A stretch of 64,000 nt of DNA from Peribacillus deserti (GTDB taxonomy: Bacteria; Bacillota; Bacilli; Bacillales; DSM-1321). The position numbers were made by a program, and so were the translations under genes. Below are positions 54,103-63,525 of the stretch, one piece after another. The stretch covers positions 1 through 64,000 of the forward strand of contig NZ_PGUY01000013.1 in the NCBI RefSeq assembly GCF_002863585.1, read 5' to 3'. The notes below the pieces were generated by a model, which saw only the letters and a program-made list of their open reading frames with translations, made no database searches and was not told the origin of the DNA. The number at the start of each line of letters is the position of its first letter. Position 1 is the first letter of the stretch.

Positions 54103-55368
54103 ATGAACAAGAAAAAGTGGCTTGGCGTTGCGATGACAGCAGCACTTGCGATTGGTTCTTTAGCTGGCTGTTCTTCCGACAAGGAAGCAACATCTTCTAA
54201 AGGCGGCAAGGATAAAATTACTTACTGGGCTCCATTCTCAGGTGCAGATGGCCCGCGTATGAAGAACATTGTAGCAAACTACAATAAGTCTCAGGATAAA
54301 TACGAAGTAGATTTACAGATTGTACCGCAAACTGATTATTATAAAACGGTTGACCTTGCATTCTCTGGACAGAAGAGTGCACCAGATCTTATGATCATGC
54401 ACACTGACCAGCTGACAAACTATGCTGAAAAGAATCTATTAAAAGATATGACAGACACAATTGAAAAGAATGGCGTGAAGGCTGAAGATTACTCTGATAC
54501 TGCATGGCAGGCAGGATCAATCGGCGGCAAGCAGTATTCCATACCGCTCGATATTCACCCGCTTGTTCTTTACTACAACAAAGATATGTTCAAAGCAGCC
54601 GGTCTAGATCCGGAGAAGGCTCCAACAAACCGTGAAGAGTTTGTCGCGGCAGCTAAAAAACTTACAGATGAGTCTAAAAAGCAATATGGTTTCGTAGTAC
54701 CTACACTATGGCCAAACCAGTTCATCTATCCAACAGTTTTCTTCCAGAATGGCGGAGAGCTGATGAAGGATGGCAAGCCTAACTACAACAGCCCAGAAGG
54801 CGTTGAGGCACTTACTTTCCTAAGTGAACTTGTTACGAAGGAAAAAGTTTCACCGGCTAACGTACAGCAGGATGGAGAGGTTACACTATTCCTTCAAGGC
54901 AAGAACGCTATGCAGTTAAACGGTCCTTGGATGATGGAACAGTGGGATAAAGCAGGCATCAACTACGGTGTAGCTCCGGTTCCTCAATTAGGTACGAAGC
55001 AGCAGGCAGTTTATGCAAACGGTCATAACTTCGTAATCCCTGCTTCTGTTAAAGACTCCAAGAAGCTTGAAGGGATCTCTGACTTCTTGAAATATGCAGC
55101 TGACAACACAATGGAATGGGCTAAATCAGGCCAGGCACCAGCGTCTAAGGCAATTTACGAACAAAACGATGAGTTCAAAAAGATGGTTCAGCAGCCACAG
55201 GTTGCCAAACAATTCGAATATGCGAAATTTGCTCCGCGTGTAGCGAACTGGGGTCAATTGTCGGAGCCGCTATGGGCTGAAGTAAACCTTGCATTACTTG
55301 GCAAGAAAGATCCTCAAAAAGCACTTGACGATGCTAACAAAAAGGCTGAGCAGCTGGTTCAAAAATAA
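54103..55368 (+). CDS. Sugar ABC transporter substrate-binding lipoprotein
   Basis: 421 residues with a lipoprotein signal (lipobox SLAGC, Cys about 23) and the family-1 extracellular solute-binding fold: ITYWAPFSGADGPRM, APDLMIMHTDQLTNYAEKNLL, YSIPLDIHPLVLYYNKDMF, GKNAMQLNGPWMMEQWDKAG and NWGQLSEPLW. Such proteins bind oligosaccharides at the outer face and deliver them to MalFG-like permeases. The neighbours (GH43, GH2, gal genes) suggest arabino- or galacto-oligosaccharides. AGGGGG lies 12 bases before the ATG. A terminator after the gene probably raises its level over the permeases. Confidence 0.93.
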   Translation: MNKKKWLGVAMTAALAIGSLAGCSSDKEATSSKGGKDKITYWAPFSGADGPRMKNIVANYNKSQDKYEVDLQIVPQTDYYKTVDLAFSGQKSAPDLMIMHTDQLTNYAEKNLLKDMTDTIEKNGVKAEDYSDTAWQAGSIGGKQYSIPLDIHPLVLYYNKDMFKAAGLDPEKAPTNREEFVAAAKKLTDESKKQYGFVVPTLWPNQFIYPTVFFQNGGELMKDGKPNYNSPEGVEALTFLSELVTKEKVSPANVQQDGEVTLFLQGKNAMQLNGPWMMEQWDKAGINYGVAPVPQLGTKQQAVYANGHNFVIPASVKDSKKLEGISDFLKYAADNTMEWAKSGQAPASKAIYEQNDEFKKMVQQPQVAKQFEYAKFAPRVANWGQLSEPLWAEVNLALLGKKDPQKALDDANKKAEQLVQK

Positions 55369-55394
55369 TCAGGTAACCAGGCAGACAAAGAAAG

Positions 55395-55446
55395 GAGACG
55401 GACAGGTGGATAAAGAAGTACTCACCTGCTCGTCTCTTCTTTTATA
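55395..55446 (+). terminator. Intra-operon terminator after the binding protein
   Basis: GAGACGGACAGGTG (55395-55408) and CACCTGCTCGTCTC (55423-55436) form a 14-position stem with two opposed mismatches, followed by TTCTTTTAT. It lies between the binding-protein and permease genes, so partial read-through would give excess binding protein. Confidence 0.8.
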
Positions 55447-55625
55447 AAGATGGATAGTTAAGAGAAAAAGGACTTGTCGCTTAGGCATTCAAATGTTCTT
55501 CGGCAGTAAAAGTCCTGGCAATAGACTTTTATTGCCCAAGGTTATTTGACCGAGGAAAGCCGCTATACGATTAAAAAGAATAACAGATAAATCATTTTAA
55601 AAAATTTGAAAGGGGGATGTAAGAC

Positions 55626-56513
55626 ATGAACACAACATGGAAATCGAAATTAACATCAAGTTTGTTCGTTCTTCCGTATTTAATACTGTTCACTGTTTTC
55701 CTTCTGATCCCGATTGTGTATGGGGCTTGGATGAGCTTGCATAATTGGGATTTGTTAAATCCTGTACATGAATTTGTAGGACTGAAAAACTACGCAAAGA
55801 TATTTGATCCCAAATCATATGTTCATAACCTGTTCTTTGAGGGACTGAAAAACACCCTTAAGTTCGTCGTATTCAGCGTTCCGTTACTTGTAGTTGTAGG
55901 ACTTGGGCTGGCCCTGTTGATCAACAGCCTCCCTGGAAGACTAAAGGGACTATTCCGTACTGTGTACTTTATCCCTTACTCTGTGTCCGTATCAGTCGTT
56001 GCGATCATTTGGCTGTGGCTGCTTGATACAAACAGCGGTTTAATCAACAATTATCTGACAGGCTTGAACCTGCCGGCCATTCCATGGCTGACTGACATGC
56101 CTTGGGCGTGGGTATCCATTGTCATTGCGACCCTATGGTGGACAATCGGGTTCAACATGGTTATTTTCATCAATGCCTTAAATGATGTTTCTGAAGAATT
56201 ATATGAAGCAGGCTCACTGGATGGTGCAAACAGATGGCAGAGATTAATCTACATTACCCTGCCAAGCATCAAGCCTACCATGCTGTTCGTCTTGATTACT
56301 TCAACAATCGCTTCCTTTAATATTTATGGTCAGCCGTACTTGATGACAAGGGGCGGCCCGGGAACCGAGACGAAGGTTTTATTAATGAATATCGTGGATG
56401 AAGCGTTTAAACAAAGACAATTAGGAAATGCAGCAGCTATGTCATTATTGATGGCCTTACTGATGATCATCATCTCAGTTGCACAGCTCCGTATTTCAAA
56501 TAGAAAGGAGTAG
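55626..56513 (+). CDS. Sugar ABC permease, MalF-type
   Basis: 295 residues with six predicted membrane helices and the EAA loop EELYEAGSLDGANRWQRLIY (about 196-215), which contacts the ATPase. GGPGTETKVLLMNIVDEAF is typical of the carbohydrate uptake 1 family. AAAGGGGGATG precedes the ATG. The next permease starts 6 bases after the stop, so the two form a heterodimer. No ATPase gene follows; a shared MsmX-type ATPase encoded elsewhere is expected. Confidence 0.93.
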   Translation: MNTTWKSKLTSSLFVLPYLILFTVFLLIPIVYGAWMSLHNWDLLNPVHEFVGLKNYAKIFDPKSYVHNLFFEGLKNTLKFVVFSVPLLVVVGLGLALLINSLPGRLKGLFRTVYFIPYSVSVSVVAIIWLWLLDTNSGLINNYLTGLNLPAIPWLTDMPWAWVSIVIATLWWTIGFNMVIFINALNDVSEELYEAGSLDGANRWQRLIYITLPSIKPTMLFVLITSTIASFNIYGQPYLMTRGGPGTETKVLLMNIVDEAFKQRQLGNAAAMSLLMALLMIIISVAQLRISNRKE

Positions 56514-56518
56514 CAGAC

Positions 56519-57349
56519 ATGCAAAGTAAAGCAAGTAAAACGGTTGTCATCATTGTTGCCATTCTGATCGGGTTGATTTTCATCGTTCCGATTATCTGGA
56601 TGCTGGCTACTTCTTTCAAAACTGACCAGGAAGCCTTTACAGCCGGACTGAAATGGCTGCCTGAGGTTTTCACTCTAGAAAATTATCAATATGCCTTGGG
56701 GGGAAATGCAGATACCCCAGTACTGCAGTGGATGGGCAACTCCCTTTTTGTAGGAATCGTCGGGACTCTCATTGTTTTGGTAGTAGATACACTCGCAGCC
56801 TATGGCCTTGCAAGACTGGATGTTCCTTTTAAAAAGTTCTTCATCGCCATGTTTATCGGATCTCTAACGATCCCTTGGGTGATCACGTTCCTACCATTAT
56901 ATATGGAATTTAACACGTTCGGACTTTTGGATACGTATGCTGTGCTGATTCTTCCGTACTCAGCCAATGCCTTTGGTGTCTTCCTTTTATATCAATATTT
57001 CAGAGGTTTCCCAAAAGAGCTTGAAGAAGCCGCATTCCTTGACGGAGCTAACAAATGGCAGGTCTTCACGAAGGTTGTACTGCCATCTGCGCGCCCGGTC
57101 ATCTGGACACTCGCAATCTTCACATTCATGGGAATATACAATGATTTCCTATGGCCATTAGTCACAACGAACTCACCGGGAATGAGAACGATCACAACCG
57201 GTATCGCAGTTATGCAGCAGGGAAGCTTCGTATCATCGCCGGCTAAATTAATGGCGCTGACATCGATTGCCACCATCCCAGCGGTTCTACTGTTCGTGAT
57301 TGGACAGCGTTCATTTATTAAAGGTGTTACACAATCGGGAATTAAATAA
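56519..57349 (+). CDS. Sugar ABC permease, MalG-type
   Basis: 276 residues with six helices. The EAA loop reads ELEEAAFLDGANKWQVFTKV (about 169-188), and the end FIKGVTQSGIK is typical of MalG-like subunits. AAAGGAG lies upstream, with a 6-base gap to the MalF-type gene. It forms the second half of the membrane channel. The 134-bp repeat and then a GH2 gene follow in the same direction. Confidence 0.93.
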   Translation: MQSKASKTVVIIVAILIGLIFIVPIIWMLATSFKTDQEAFTAGLKWLPEVFTLENYQYALGGNADTPVLQWMGNSLFVGIVGTLIVLVVDTLAAYGLARLDVPFKKFFIAMFIGSLTIPWVITFLPLYMEFNTFGLLDTYAVLILPYSANAFGVFLLYQYFRGFPKELEEAAFLDGANKWQVFTKVVLPSARPVIWTLAIFTFMGIYNDFLWPLVTTNSPGMRTITTGIAVMQQGSFVSSPAKLMALTSIATIPAVLLFVIGQRSFIKGVTQSGIK

Positions 57350-57386
57350 GCCTGGATTTCTTTTGAAAAAAGCAAGATGATTTGTC

Positions 57387-57521
57387 CACTATGTTGATTG
57401 GAGCGGAAGGTGCGAGACTCCTGCGGGAATAGCGTGTCAAGGGAGACCCCACAGGCGTTAACGCCGAGGAGGCTCCCTGACCGTCCCGCGGAAAGCGAGT
57501 GCCTGCAGCGGCAATCCACAG
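57387..57521. repeat. 134-bp structured repeat, copy 2
   Basis: It shares with 42352-42485 the blocks CACTATGTTGATTG, TGCGAGACTCCTGCGGGAA, ACCCCACAGG, ACGCCGAGGAGGCTCCC, CCGCGGAAAGCGAGTGCCTG and a final CAG, in the same orientation. It lies between the permease and GH2 genes. Confidence 0.85.
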
Positions 57522-57571
57522 AATGTTTAACAGATCGAACAAGAACTAGTATCAGGAAGGATTGAACACAC

Positions 57572-59335
57572 ATGTCTATTCCCCGCAATGATTATCCTAG
57601 ACCACAGTTTGTCCGCAATGAGTGGAAAAACTTAAACGGACAGTGGGATTTTGCATTTGATGATGAAAATAAAGGACTTACGGAAAAATGGTTTGAGCAG
57701 TTCCCGGCAGGTCAGACGATCACCGTTCCATTTGCCTACCAGACAGAAATGAGCGGGATCAATGACCCATCGTTCCATGATGTAGTCTGGTACCGCCGCA
57801 AGCTTAGCGTTCCTGAAAAATGGGATGGCAAACAGATTATCCTGCACTTCGGTGCCGTTGACTACCGTTCATGGGTATACATCAATGGTAACCTTGCCTG
57901 CCACCATGAAGGAGGAAACACGCCGTTTTCCGTAAACATCACACATCTTTTAACTAAAGATGGCAGTGAAAATGAAGTTACATTACGTGTTGAAGATCCA
58001 TCTGAGGATGTTACTATTCCCCGTGGAAAGCAATACTGGCATGAAAAATCTGAATCCATCTTTTATACAAGAACAACAGGAATTTGGCAGACTGTATGGA
58101 TGGAGCCTTCAGAAGAGGTTACATTAAGCAGCATCCGCTGGACTCCAGATATCGACCGCGGTGATATTGACCTGGAGTTTGAGGTTGACGGTGGGGTAGC
58201 TGAAGGTCTTTCCTTGTCAGTTGAAATCTCCTTTAACGGTCAGAAAATCATCTCTGATTCTACGAATGTATTTGAGATTTATAATAAGCGCAGCTATAAT
58301 GTGCGCAATCGTTTTACGGACCGAAGCAATATCCATGGGCCGGGCTGGTACTGGTCTCCAGAGCATCCTAATCTGTTCGATGTAACTCTAACCTTGAAAA
58401 ATGGGGAGCAGGTCCTGGATCAGGTGGATTCCTATTTCGGGATGAGAAAGGTATCGATCGAAGACGGTATCTTCATGATGAACAACATGCCTTATTATCA
58501 GAAACTTGTCCTTGATCAAGGATATTTTCCAGGGGCGTTGTTAACTGCTCCTACCGATGAAGCCTTAAAGAAGGATATCGAACTTGCTAAAGAAATGGGC
58601 TTCAATGGCGCAAGAAAGCACCAGAAAGTTGAAGACCCGCGCTTCCTTTACTGGGCAGACAAACTTGGCTTCCTTGTATGGGGAGAGATGGCTAATGCAT
58701 CTGAATACAGCGAAGAAGCTGCGCGCCGCCTGGCAACTGAATGGTTTGATGTCGTAAAGCGTGACTACAGCCATCCATCCATCATTGTATGGCTTCCGCT
58801 TAACGAAAGCTGGGGCATCTCACGAGTTGCCTATGACAAGCAGCAGCAGGCCCACGCAACGTCCATGTACTGGCAGACAAAGTCCATCGACCAATCACGT
58901 CCAGTGCTGTCAAACGACGGCTGGGAGCATACGACCTCAGACATCTGCGGCATCCACAACTACCGCAGTGCTGAAGAAATGGCCGAAGCATACAAAGATG
59001 TGGAAAGTGCCATCACTACAACACCGGCTAATCGCGTCATCTATGCCAAAGGCTTCTCATATGGCGGAGAACCGATTCTGATCACTGAATACGGCGGCAT
59101 TGCCTATAAAGTGGACGAGCAGGAAGGATGGGGCTACTCAGCCGTCCAGTCCGCTGAAGACCTGGTAGAAGAATACCGTAAAGTAACTGATGCATTGTTC
59201 AACAGTCCGGTTGTCCAAGGCTTCTGCTACACGCAGTTAACAGACGTAGAGCAGGAAATTAACGGACTGCTGACCTATGATCGTGAGCCTAAGTGTGACC
59301 TTAGTAAGATTAGAGAGATTAATAGTAAGAAGTAA
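57572..59335 (+). CDS. Glycoside hydrolase family 2 enzyme
   Basis: 587 residues: an N-terminal sugar-binding jelly roll (about 1-170; WKNLNGQWDFAFDD, VWYRRKLSVP), an Ig-like domain (about 170-280) and a TIM barrel (about 285-580). The barrel carries the acid/base Glu in VWLPLNESWG (about 410) and the nucleophile Glu in PILITEYGG (about 503). Arabinosidase, galactosidase or glucuronidase activity cannot be read with certainty; context favours galactosides or arabinosides. It has no signal peptide, so it should cut imported oligosaccharides in the cytoplasm. AGGAAGG precedes ATG 57572. Confidence 0.88.
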   Translation: MSIPRNDYPRPQFVRNEWKNLNGQWDFAFDDENKGLTEKWFEQFPAGQTITVPFAYQTEMSGINDPSFHDVVWYRRKLSVPEKWDGKQIILHFGAVDYRSWVYINGNLACHHEGGNTPFSVNITHLLTKDGSENEVTLRVEDPSEDVTIPRGKQYWHEKSESIFYTRTTGIWQTVWMEPSEEVTLSSIRWTPDIDRGDIDLEFEVDGGVAEGLSLSVEISFNGQKIISDSTNVFEIYNKRSYNVRNRFTDRSNIHGPGWYWSPEHPNLFDVTLTLKNGEQVLDQVDSYFGMRKVSIEDGIFMMNNMPYYQKLVLDQGYFPGALLTAPTDEALKKDIELAKEMGFNGARKHQKVEDPRFLYWADKLGFLVWGEMANASEYSEEAARRLATEWFDVVKRDYSHPSIIVWLPLNESWGISRVAYDKQQQAHATSMYWQTKSIDQSRPVLSNDGWEHTTSDICGIHNYRSAEEMAEAYKDVESAITTTPANRVIYAKGFSYGGEPILITEYGGIAYKVDEQEGWGYSAVQSAEDLVEEYRKVTDALFNSPVVQGFCYTQLTDVEQEINGLLTYDREPKCDLSKIREINSKK

Positions 59336-59345
59336 TATGTTTGTG

Positions 59346-59378
59346 ATCCCCGTGCTCTAGGTGAGTGCGGGGATTTTT
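59346..59378 (+). terminator. Terminator of the GH2 gene
   Basis: ATCCCCG (59346-59352) pairs with CGGGGAT (59368-59374), followed by TTTT. Confidence 0.75.
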
Positions 59379-59594
59379 GTGGTACATGCGGGAGAGTAAG
59401 TTGGTGTGTTTGGGGCGCATGGCGGAAAAAGCTAAAGGGGAGTGTGGCAGAGGTGAAGTGGGTGAAATTTGTTATAAGAATTGCTGGAACTTGATTAAAT
59501 TGTTATCCGCTAAGTGTTTAATATTAGATGCGCACAGTTTTAGCAGAAAATAATGCCATACTAACTAGTTTAATGTTCGCTCTATAATTCCGCG

Positions 59595-59705
59595 CAATTA
59601 ATTCGTTATATGTAGCAATTATTTTTTTATCCGCTACAAAAATTTAGTTATACGTTACAATTAATTTTTTATCCGTAGTAATTATTTACGTATTCGCTAC
59701 AATTA
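59595..59705. repeat. Array D: CGCTACAATTA motif every 21 bp
   Basis: The anchor CAATTA (variants CAAAAA, TAATTA) starts at 59595, 59616, 59637, 59658, 59679 and 59700, exactly 21 bp apart. The fullest form is TCCGCTACAATTA. It lies between the convergent GH2 and ROK genes. Regions 59379-59594 and 59706-59790 show no gene. Confidence 0.88.
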
Positions 59706-59790
59706 AAACAGGTACAAATAATCCTAAAAATGCCGTAATTATCCCAACTATGCACCCCTCAGTATTACATATCAAAAAAACAACCCCCAC

Positions 59791-61029
59791 TCAAAGAGCG
59801 GAAGCTGTTTCCGTATTCCTAGACGTAAACAATTCAGCCAGTATGAGCGCCACAGCACCCATTGCTGTGGCATCCTCGCCAAATTTAGATAAGATAATCT
59901 CTGTTTCTTGCGCTGGACGAGTCAGTGCCCGCTGAGAGACGGTTTCCACAATGCTATCCATGATAAGGTCGCCGGCATTGGAGACGCCGCCGCCGATGAT
60001 GATTCGTCTTGGGTTGACGGTGTGGATGAGGTTGGTTAATCCTACTCCCAGATATCGTCCTGCCCGCTGCAGAATGCCTCTGCATAGGGTGTCTCCGTCC
60101 ATGGCGGCTTGGTATATGAGTTCGCCTGTGACGCTCTCCAGATCGCCTCCTGTAAGCTCAGACAGCAGGCTGAATTGCCCCAGCCGTATTTCCTTCTTGG
60201 TTCTATCAACGATTGCGGGGCCTGAGGCAAAGGTCTGCAGGCAGCCGTAGTTGCCGCAGGTGCAGCGAGGGCCGTCGATGTCTATCACCATATGTCCGAT
60301 TTCGCCGCTGATATAGTGGCTGCCGTGATAAAGCCGGCCATTCATGATGATTCCTGCGCCGATGCCGCGGCCGACGTTGATGCAGACAAAGCTGTCGATT
60401 CCCGCGCCATTCCCGAACCATAACTCGCCAAGGCCCATGGCACGGCCGTCATTTTCTACTTTTACAATCATGCCGAATTGTTCTTCGAGGACTTCTTTAA
60501 TAGGAATGTTGTGTAAGTTTAAGTTGGGAGCGAATACAGATATCCCTTGATCGGCGTCTACAATTCCATGCATTCCGACTCCGATGCCGACTACTTTTTC
60601 TTCATCAATTTCCGTATCTTCTAAGATGCTCCGTACGGAATCTGTTATGGCTGATAGAAGGGTATCATTCGTAACCTGTGCTGGCAGAGGAACGACGGAG
60701 TGTTTAAGGATGGCCCCATTAATGTTGGTCAGGATCGTTTTAATATTTTGCGAGCCAATGTCCATACCAATTACGTGGAACATTTCACTGTTTAATGTTA
60801 ATAGGGTGGGTTTACGCCCGCCGCTGGATTCGCCTAGATTTGTTTCTATTATAATTTCAGCCTGAAGCAGCTCTTTGACCAGACTGCTTACAGTAGGAGG
60901 TGTCAGCTTGGTAAGCTTAGCTATTTCAGCTCTCGAAATGGAGCCTCTTTCCCGGATGATATTTAATATTAATGAGCGATTCATGGATTTCATCAGTTTG
61001 AAACTGCCTCTGAGAAGGTTTTTCACCAT
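59791..61029 (-). CDS. ROK-family transcriptional repressor
   Basis: 412 residues. An N-terminal winged helix (about 18-65; SRAEIAKLTKLTPPTVSSLV) precedes a ROK sugar-kinase-like domain with IGMDIGSQNIKTIL (about 90), GIGAGIIMNGRLYHG, ISGEIGHMVIDIDG and the zinc site CTCGNYGCLQTFASG (about 264-278). It should bind DNA until a sugar ligand releases it. ATG 61029 follows GGGGG. It converges with the GH2 gene and probably controls the gal, GH43 and ABC promoters, which share its own promoter's A/T box; that is inference. Confidence 0.92.
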   Translation of the reverse strand: MVKNLLRGSFKLMKSMNRSLILNIIRERGSISRAEIAKLTKLTPPTVSSLVKELLQAEIIIETNLGESSGGRKPTLLTLNSEMFHVIGMDIGSQNIKTILTNINGAILKHSVVPLPAQVTNDTLLSAITDSVRSILEDTEIDEEKVVGIGVGMHGIVDADQGISVFAPNLNLHNIPIKEVLEEQFGMIVKVENDGRAMGLGELWFGNGAGIDSFVCINVGRGIGAGIIMNGRLYHGSHYISGEIGHMVIDIDGPRCTCGNYGCLQTFASGPAIVDRTKKEIRLGQFSLLSELTGGDLESVTGELIYQAAMDGDTLCRGILQRAGRYLGVGLTNLIHTVNPRRIIIGGGVSNAGDLIMDSIVETVSQRALTRPAQETEIILSKFGEDATAMGAVALILAELFTSRNTETASAL

Positions 61030-61050
61030 ATAGATACCCCCGGTACATAG

Positions 61051-61118
61051 TTACTTAATTAAATTTAATTATAAACTATGTTGCTCAGTTATTAAACACC
61101 CTGATAAAGGTTTAACAA
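61051..61118 (-). promoter_or_regulatory. ROK gene promoter with A/T-only operator
   Basis: On the minus strand TTGTTA (61118-61113), a 16-base spacer and TTTAAT (61096-61091) form a candidate promoter. The A/T box ATTAAATTTAATTAAGTAA lies within 61075-61051 downstream, consistent with autorepression. Confidence 0.6.
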
Positions 61119-61320
61119 TTTTCCCAAGTTTAAAAAGGGTAAATGATTAATCTGACCTATTTTGAACTTTAAAATATAAAGGTAAATATATATTAAATTT
61201 TACCAATAAAACCTCTTATTGACACTCTGGCCTTTTTTTAATAGAATTCTTGCGTAAATACTAGCTTTAAAGGGGTTTGTTGGGCGACTTGGGATAAATA
61301 GACAGAAAGGGTGCTGAACA

Positions 61321-61629
61321 ATGGATAGTGGGAATACTCCTACATTACCTTATGATCCGGGGACGAGGCTTACTAGAAATGAACTGAAGGATATATTAGA
61401 GGACAGTATCAGCTCTTTTAGGGACTTATCAATTAAAATAGCTGAAGAGAATGAAGTGAAATTAACTAAAGGCCGGGCTACCAATATTCTATTAGACGGA
61501 TGTAATAAAAACCAATTAGTCGAAATTATTAATCAGTTATATTTAATTAACCAGCGAAATTCGAATGAGATTTCATTTTTAAAATGCATTTTAACAGGTC
61601 TTTTAAGTGAACAGTTAAAAAATAAATAA
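61321..61629 (+). CDS. Hypothetical small protein
   Basis: 102 residues, probably helical and soluble; segments include LKDILEDSISSFRDLSIKIA and NQLVEIINQLYLINQRNSNE. No motif is recognised. AAAGGGTG precedes ATG 61321, and a strong terminator follows, supporting a real gene. It stands between the divergent ROK gene and the convergent LCP gene. Confidence 0.6.
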   Translation: MDSGNTPTLPYDPGTRLTRNELKDILEDSISSFRDLSIKIAEENEVKLTKGRATNILLDGCNKNQLVEIINQLYLINQRNSNEISFLKCILTGLLSEQLKNK

Positions 61630-61668
61630 AAAAATGCCATAGAGCGTAAGAGCCCTATGGCATTTGGT
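61628..61668. terminator. Bidirectional terminator
   Basis: AAATGCCATAG (61632-61642) pairs with CTATGGCATTT (61655-61665), flanked by an A-run on the left. It serves the convergent genes at 61629 and 61669. Confidence 0.88.
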
Positions 61669-62700
61669 TTATTCCTGAACAGTAGTTTCATTTTCTGCTG
61701 AAGCGCTGAACTTATCCGTTTCTTCCGGTGTCAGCTCTAAGTGAGTTTTCAGGGTATTTCTAATTTCTTCGAGCGACATATCATCGAGCTGGTAGTAGTA
61801 AACTCCATTGATGTTATCGTCTGTACCTTTGAGGTCAAGAGATTCAAGCTGAAGTCCGTCGCTTGAAAGTACATAGTCCAGGAATGCTTTCATTTCTGAG
61901 AAAGTAAGGTTTGTTGTCATATTATCGCCGATAGCGTCAATTACCTCGGTATATTTAGAGATAGCACCCGCTGACGCTGCTTTGGCTGCAATTGCCTGCA
62001 TGACTTGCTGCTGGCGCTTACCGCGGTAGATGTCACTGTCTTTATGTCTTGTACGGACAAATGCGAGAGCTTCTTCGCCGTCAAGGGTCTGTTTACCAGG
62101 CATCAGGTGGATGGCATCTTTACGGTCTTTTGAATCTTGTTCTAACATTTCATATGGAACGTCGACTTTGATACCGTTAAGTGCGTCAACAACATCCATG
62201 AAGGCATTGAAGTTCATTTTTACATAGTAGTCAACCGGGATCTGCATTAATTCTTCAACGGTTTCAACCGTTGCTTTTGTGCCGCCGATTGCATGTGCAT
62301 GTGTAATTTTGGTATACGTATCATTTTCCGGAATGTGAACATATGAGTCACGCGGGATACTGACCAGCTTAATTGTTTTGTTTTTTGTATTAAAGGTTGC
62401 CAGCATCAGTGCATCGGAACGGGTATTCCCTTTCAGATTCCGTTTCTGGCTGTCATCAATCCCGATGAACAGGACACTGATATTATCTTCGCTAGGATCG
62501 ACAGCTGCTACCCGTTTTGACGATTTACCGATAGATTCGTAGGCTCCGCCTAAAACATTTTCTGCTTTGTTGTATAAAAAGGCTGCATAGCCTGTTCCTA
62601 CTAAAGCTAAAACGAAAATAGGAACGAGTATGAAAGATAAAAGCCTTTTACGCTTTCTCTTTTTCTTATAAACTTTATAAACTCTTCTCGTAGAAGACAT
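61669..62700 (-). CDS. LCP-family (LytR-CpsA-Psr) wall-polymer ligase
   Basis: 343 residues: a very basic cytoplasmic start (KVYKKKRKRKR), one membrane helix (about 20-42) and the extracellular LCP domain with FIGIDDSQKRNLKGNTRSDA (about 77-96), VSIPRDSYVHIP (about 111-122), YYVKMNFNAF and ALAFVRTRHKDSDIYRGKRQ (about 209-228). LCP enzymes attach wall teichoic acid or other glycopolymers from the lipid carrier to peptidoglycan. The tag genes in this window supply one likely substrate. AAAAGGAGAAAC precedes the ATG. Confidence 0.92.
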   Translation of the reverse strand: MSSTRRVYKVYKKKRKRKRLLSFILVPIFVLALVGTGYAAFLYNKAENVLGGAYESIGKSSKRVAAVDPSEDNISVLFIGIDDSQKRNLKGNTRSDALMLATFNTKNKTIKLVSIPRDSYVHIPENDTYTKITHAHAIGGTKATVETVEELMQIPVDYYVKMNFNAFMDVVDALNGIKVDVPYEMLEQDSKDRKDAIHLMPGKQTLDGEEALAFVRTRHKDSDIYRGKRQQQVMQAIAAKAASAGAISKYTEVIDAIGDNMTTNLTFSEMKAFLDYVLSSDGLQLESLDLKGTDDNINGVYYYQLDDMSLEEIRNTLKTHLELTPEETDKFSASAENETTVQE

Positions 62701-62853
62701 GATAGTTTCTCCTTTTATGGATTGTGTAAAGGCTCTGTATATTTATCGACAGATTCCTTATCATATTTTACAATTTATTGCAAAATCCGTAAACAACATT
62801 TCTTCACGGGAAAATGGCCCTATTGTAAAACGACTGTATCTATGAAATAAAAC

Positions 62854-63489
62854 TTATTTATAATCTTGCTCTAAATAAAGGACTTCGCCTTTAGTAATGA
62901 TGCCCTGACCATTTGTAAGCTCGGTCATCCAATCTGTAAAGGTGCCGATTGAACCTTCTTCAACAAAAGTTTCAATTTCGACCAAGTCACTGTAATGAAT
63001 ATCTTTTAATGTGTAAACAGAAGAACGGAGCTCGTTTTCCAGTTTCCCCAGCCAGGTGTAGTCGACTTTCACATGCATGACACGCATCAGCTTTCGTTCG
63101 ACTATTCCGGTTGCTTCAAGCCCCTCGGAAACTGATTTCCCGTAAGCACGGATCAATCCGCCTGCCCCAAGCTTAATGCCGCCAAAATACCTGGTTACCA
63201 CAACTACTGTATCCTTTAAATCCTTCTTTTTAAGGACCTCCAGCATCGGAACTCCGGCTGTACCGCTCGGCTCGCCGTCATCATTGGCCTTCTGTATCAA
63301 ATTATTTTCACCTATTAAATAAGCAGAGCAATTATGGTTTGCATCCCAGTGCTTTTTCTTAATCAAAGCAATAAACTCCTGGGCAGCTTCCTCCGTCTCC
63401 GCACGTTCGACATATGCAATAAACCGAGACTTCTGAATCACAATCTCATGCTCTCCGTACCCTCTAACCGTCAAATAACTCGCAAGCAT
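62854..63489 (-). CDS. yvyE: YvyE/YigZ-family (IMPACT-like) protein
   Basis: About 211 residues from ATG 63489 (MLASYLTVRGYGEHEIVIQK), with AAGGGTGAG just upstream; the longer frame to 63519 comes from a dispersed repeat. The UPF0029/IMPACT domain (about 18-125) shows KSRFIAYVERAETEEAAQEF, HNCSAYLIGE, NDDGEPSGTAGVPMLEVL and VVVTRYFGGIKLGAGGLIRA. The C-terminal half is the YigZ-type ferredoxin-like domain. In B. subtilis yvyE lies near degSU and tagO; a similar neighbourhood may continue beyond the window. The molecular function is not settled. Confidence 0.92.
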   Translation of the reverse strand: MLASYLTVRGYGEHEIVIQKSRFIAYVERAETEEAAQEFIALIKKKHWDANHNCSAYLIGENNLIQKANDDGEPSGTAGVPMLEVLKKKDLKDTVVVVTRYFGGIKLGAGGLIRAYGKSVSEGLEATGIVERKLMRVMHVKVDYTWLGKLENELRSSVYTLKDIHYSDLVEIETFVEEGSIGTFTDWMTELTNGQGIITKGEVLYLEQDYK

Positions 63490-63504
63490 ACTCTCACCCT
63501 TTAT

Positions 63505-63525
63505 GGGGACAGTCCCCAATTTCCC
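63505..63525. repeat. Dispersed palindromic repeat, copy at 63.5 kb
   Basis: GGGGACAGTCCCCAATTTCC and a final C lie just upstream of yvyE, between its ribosome binding site and any promoter. Confidence 0.85.
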
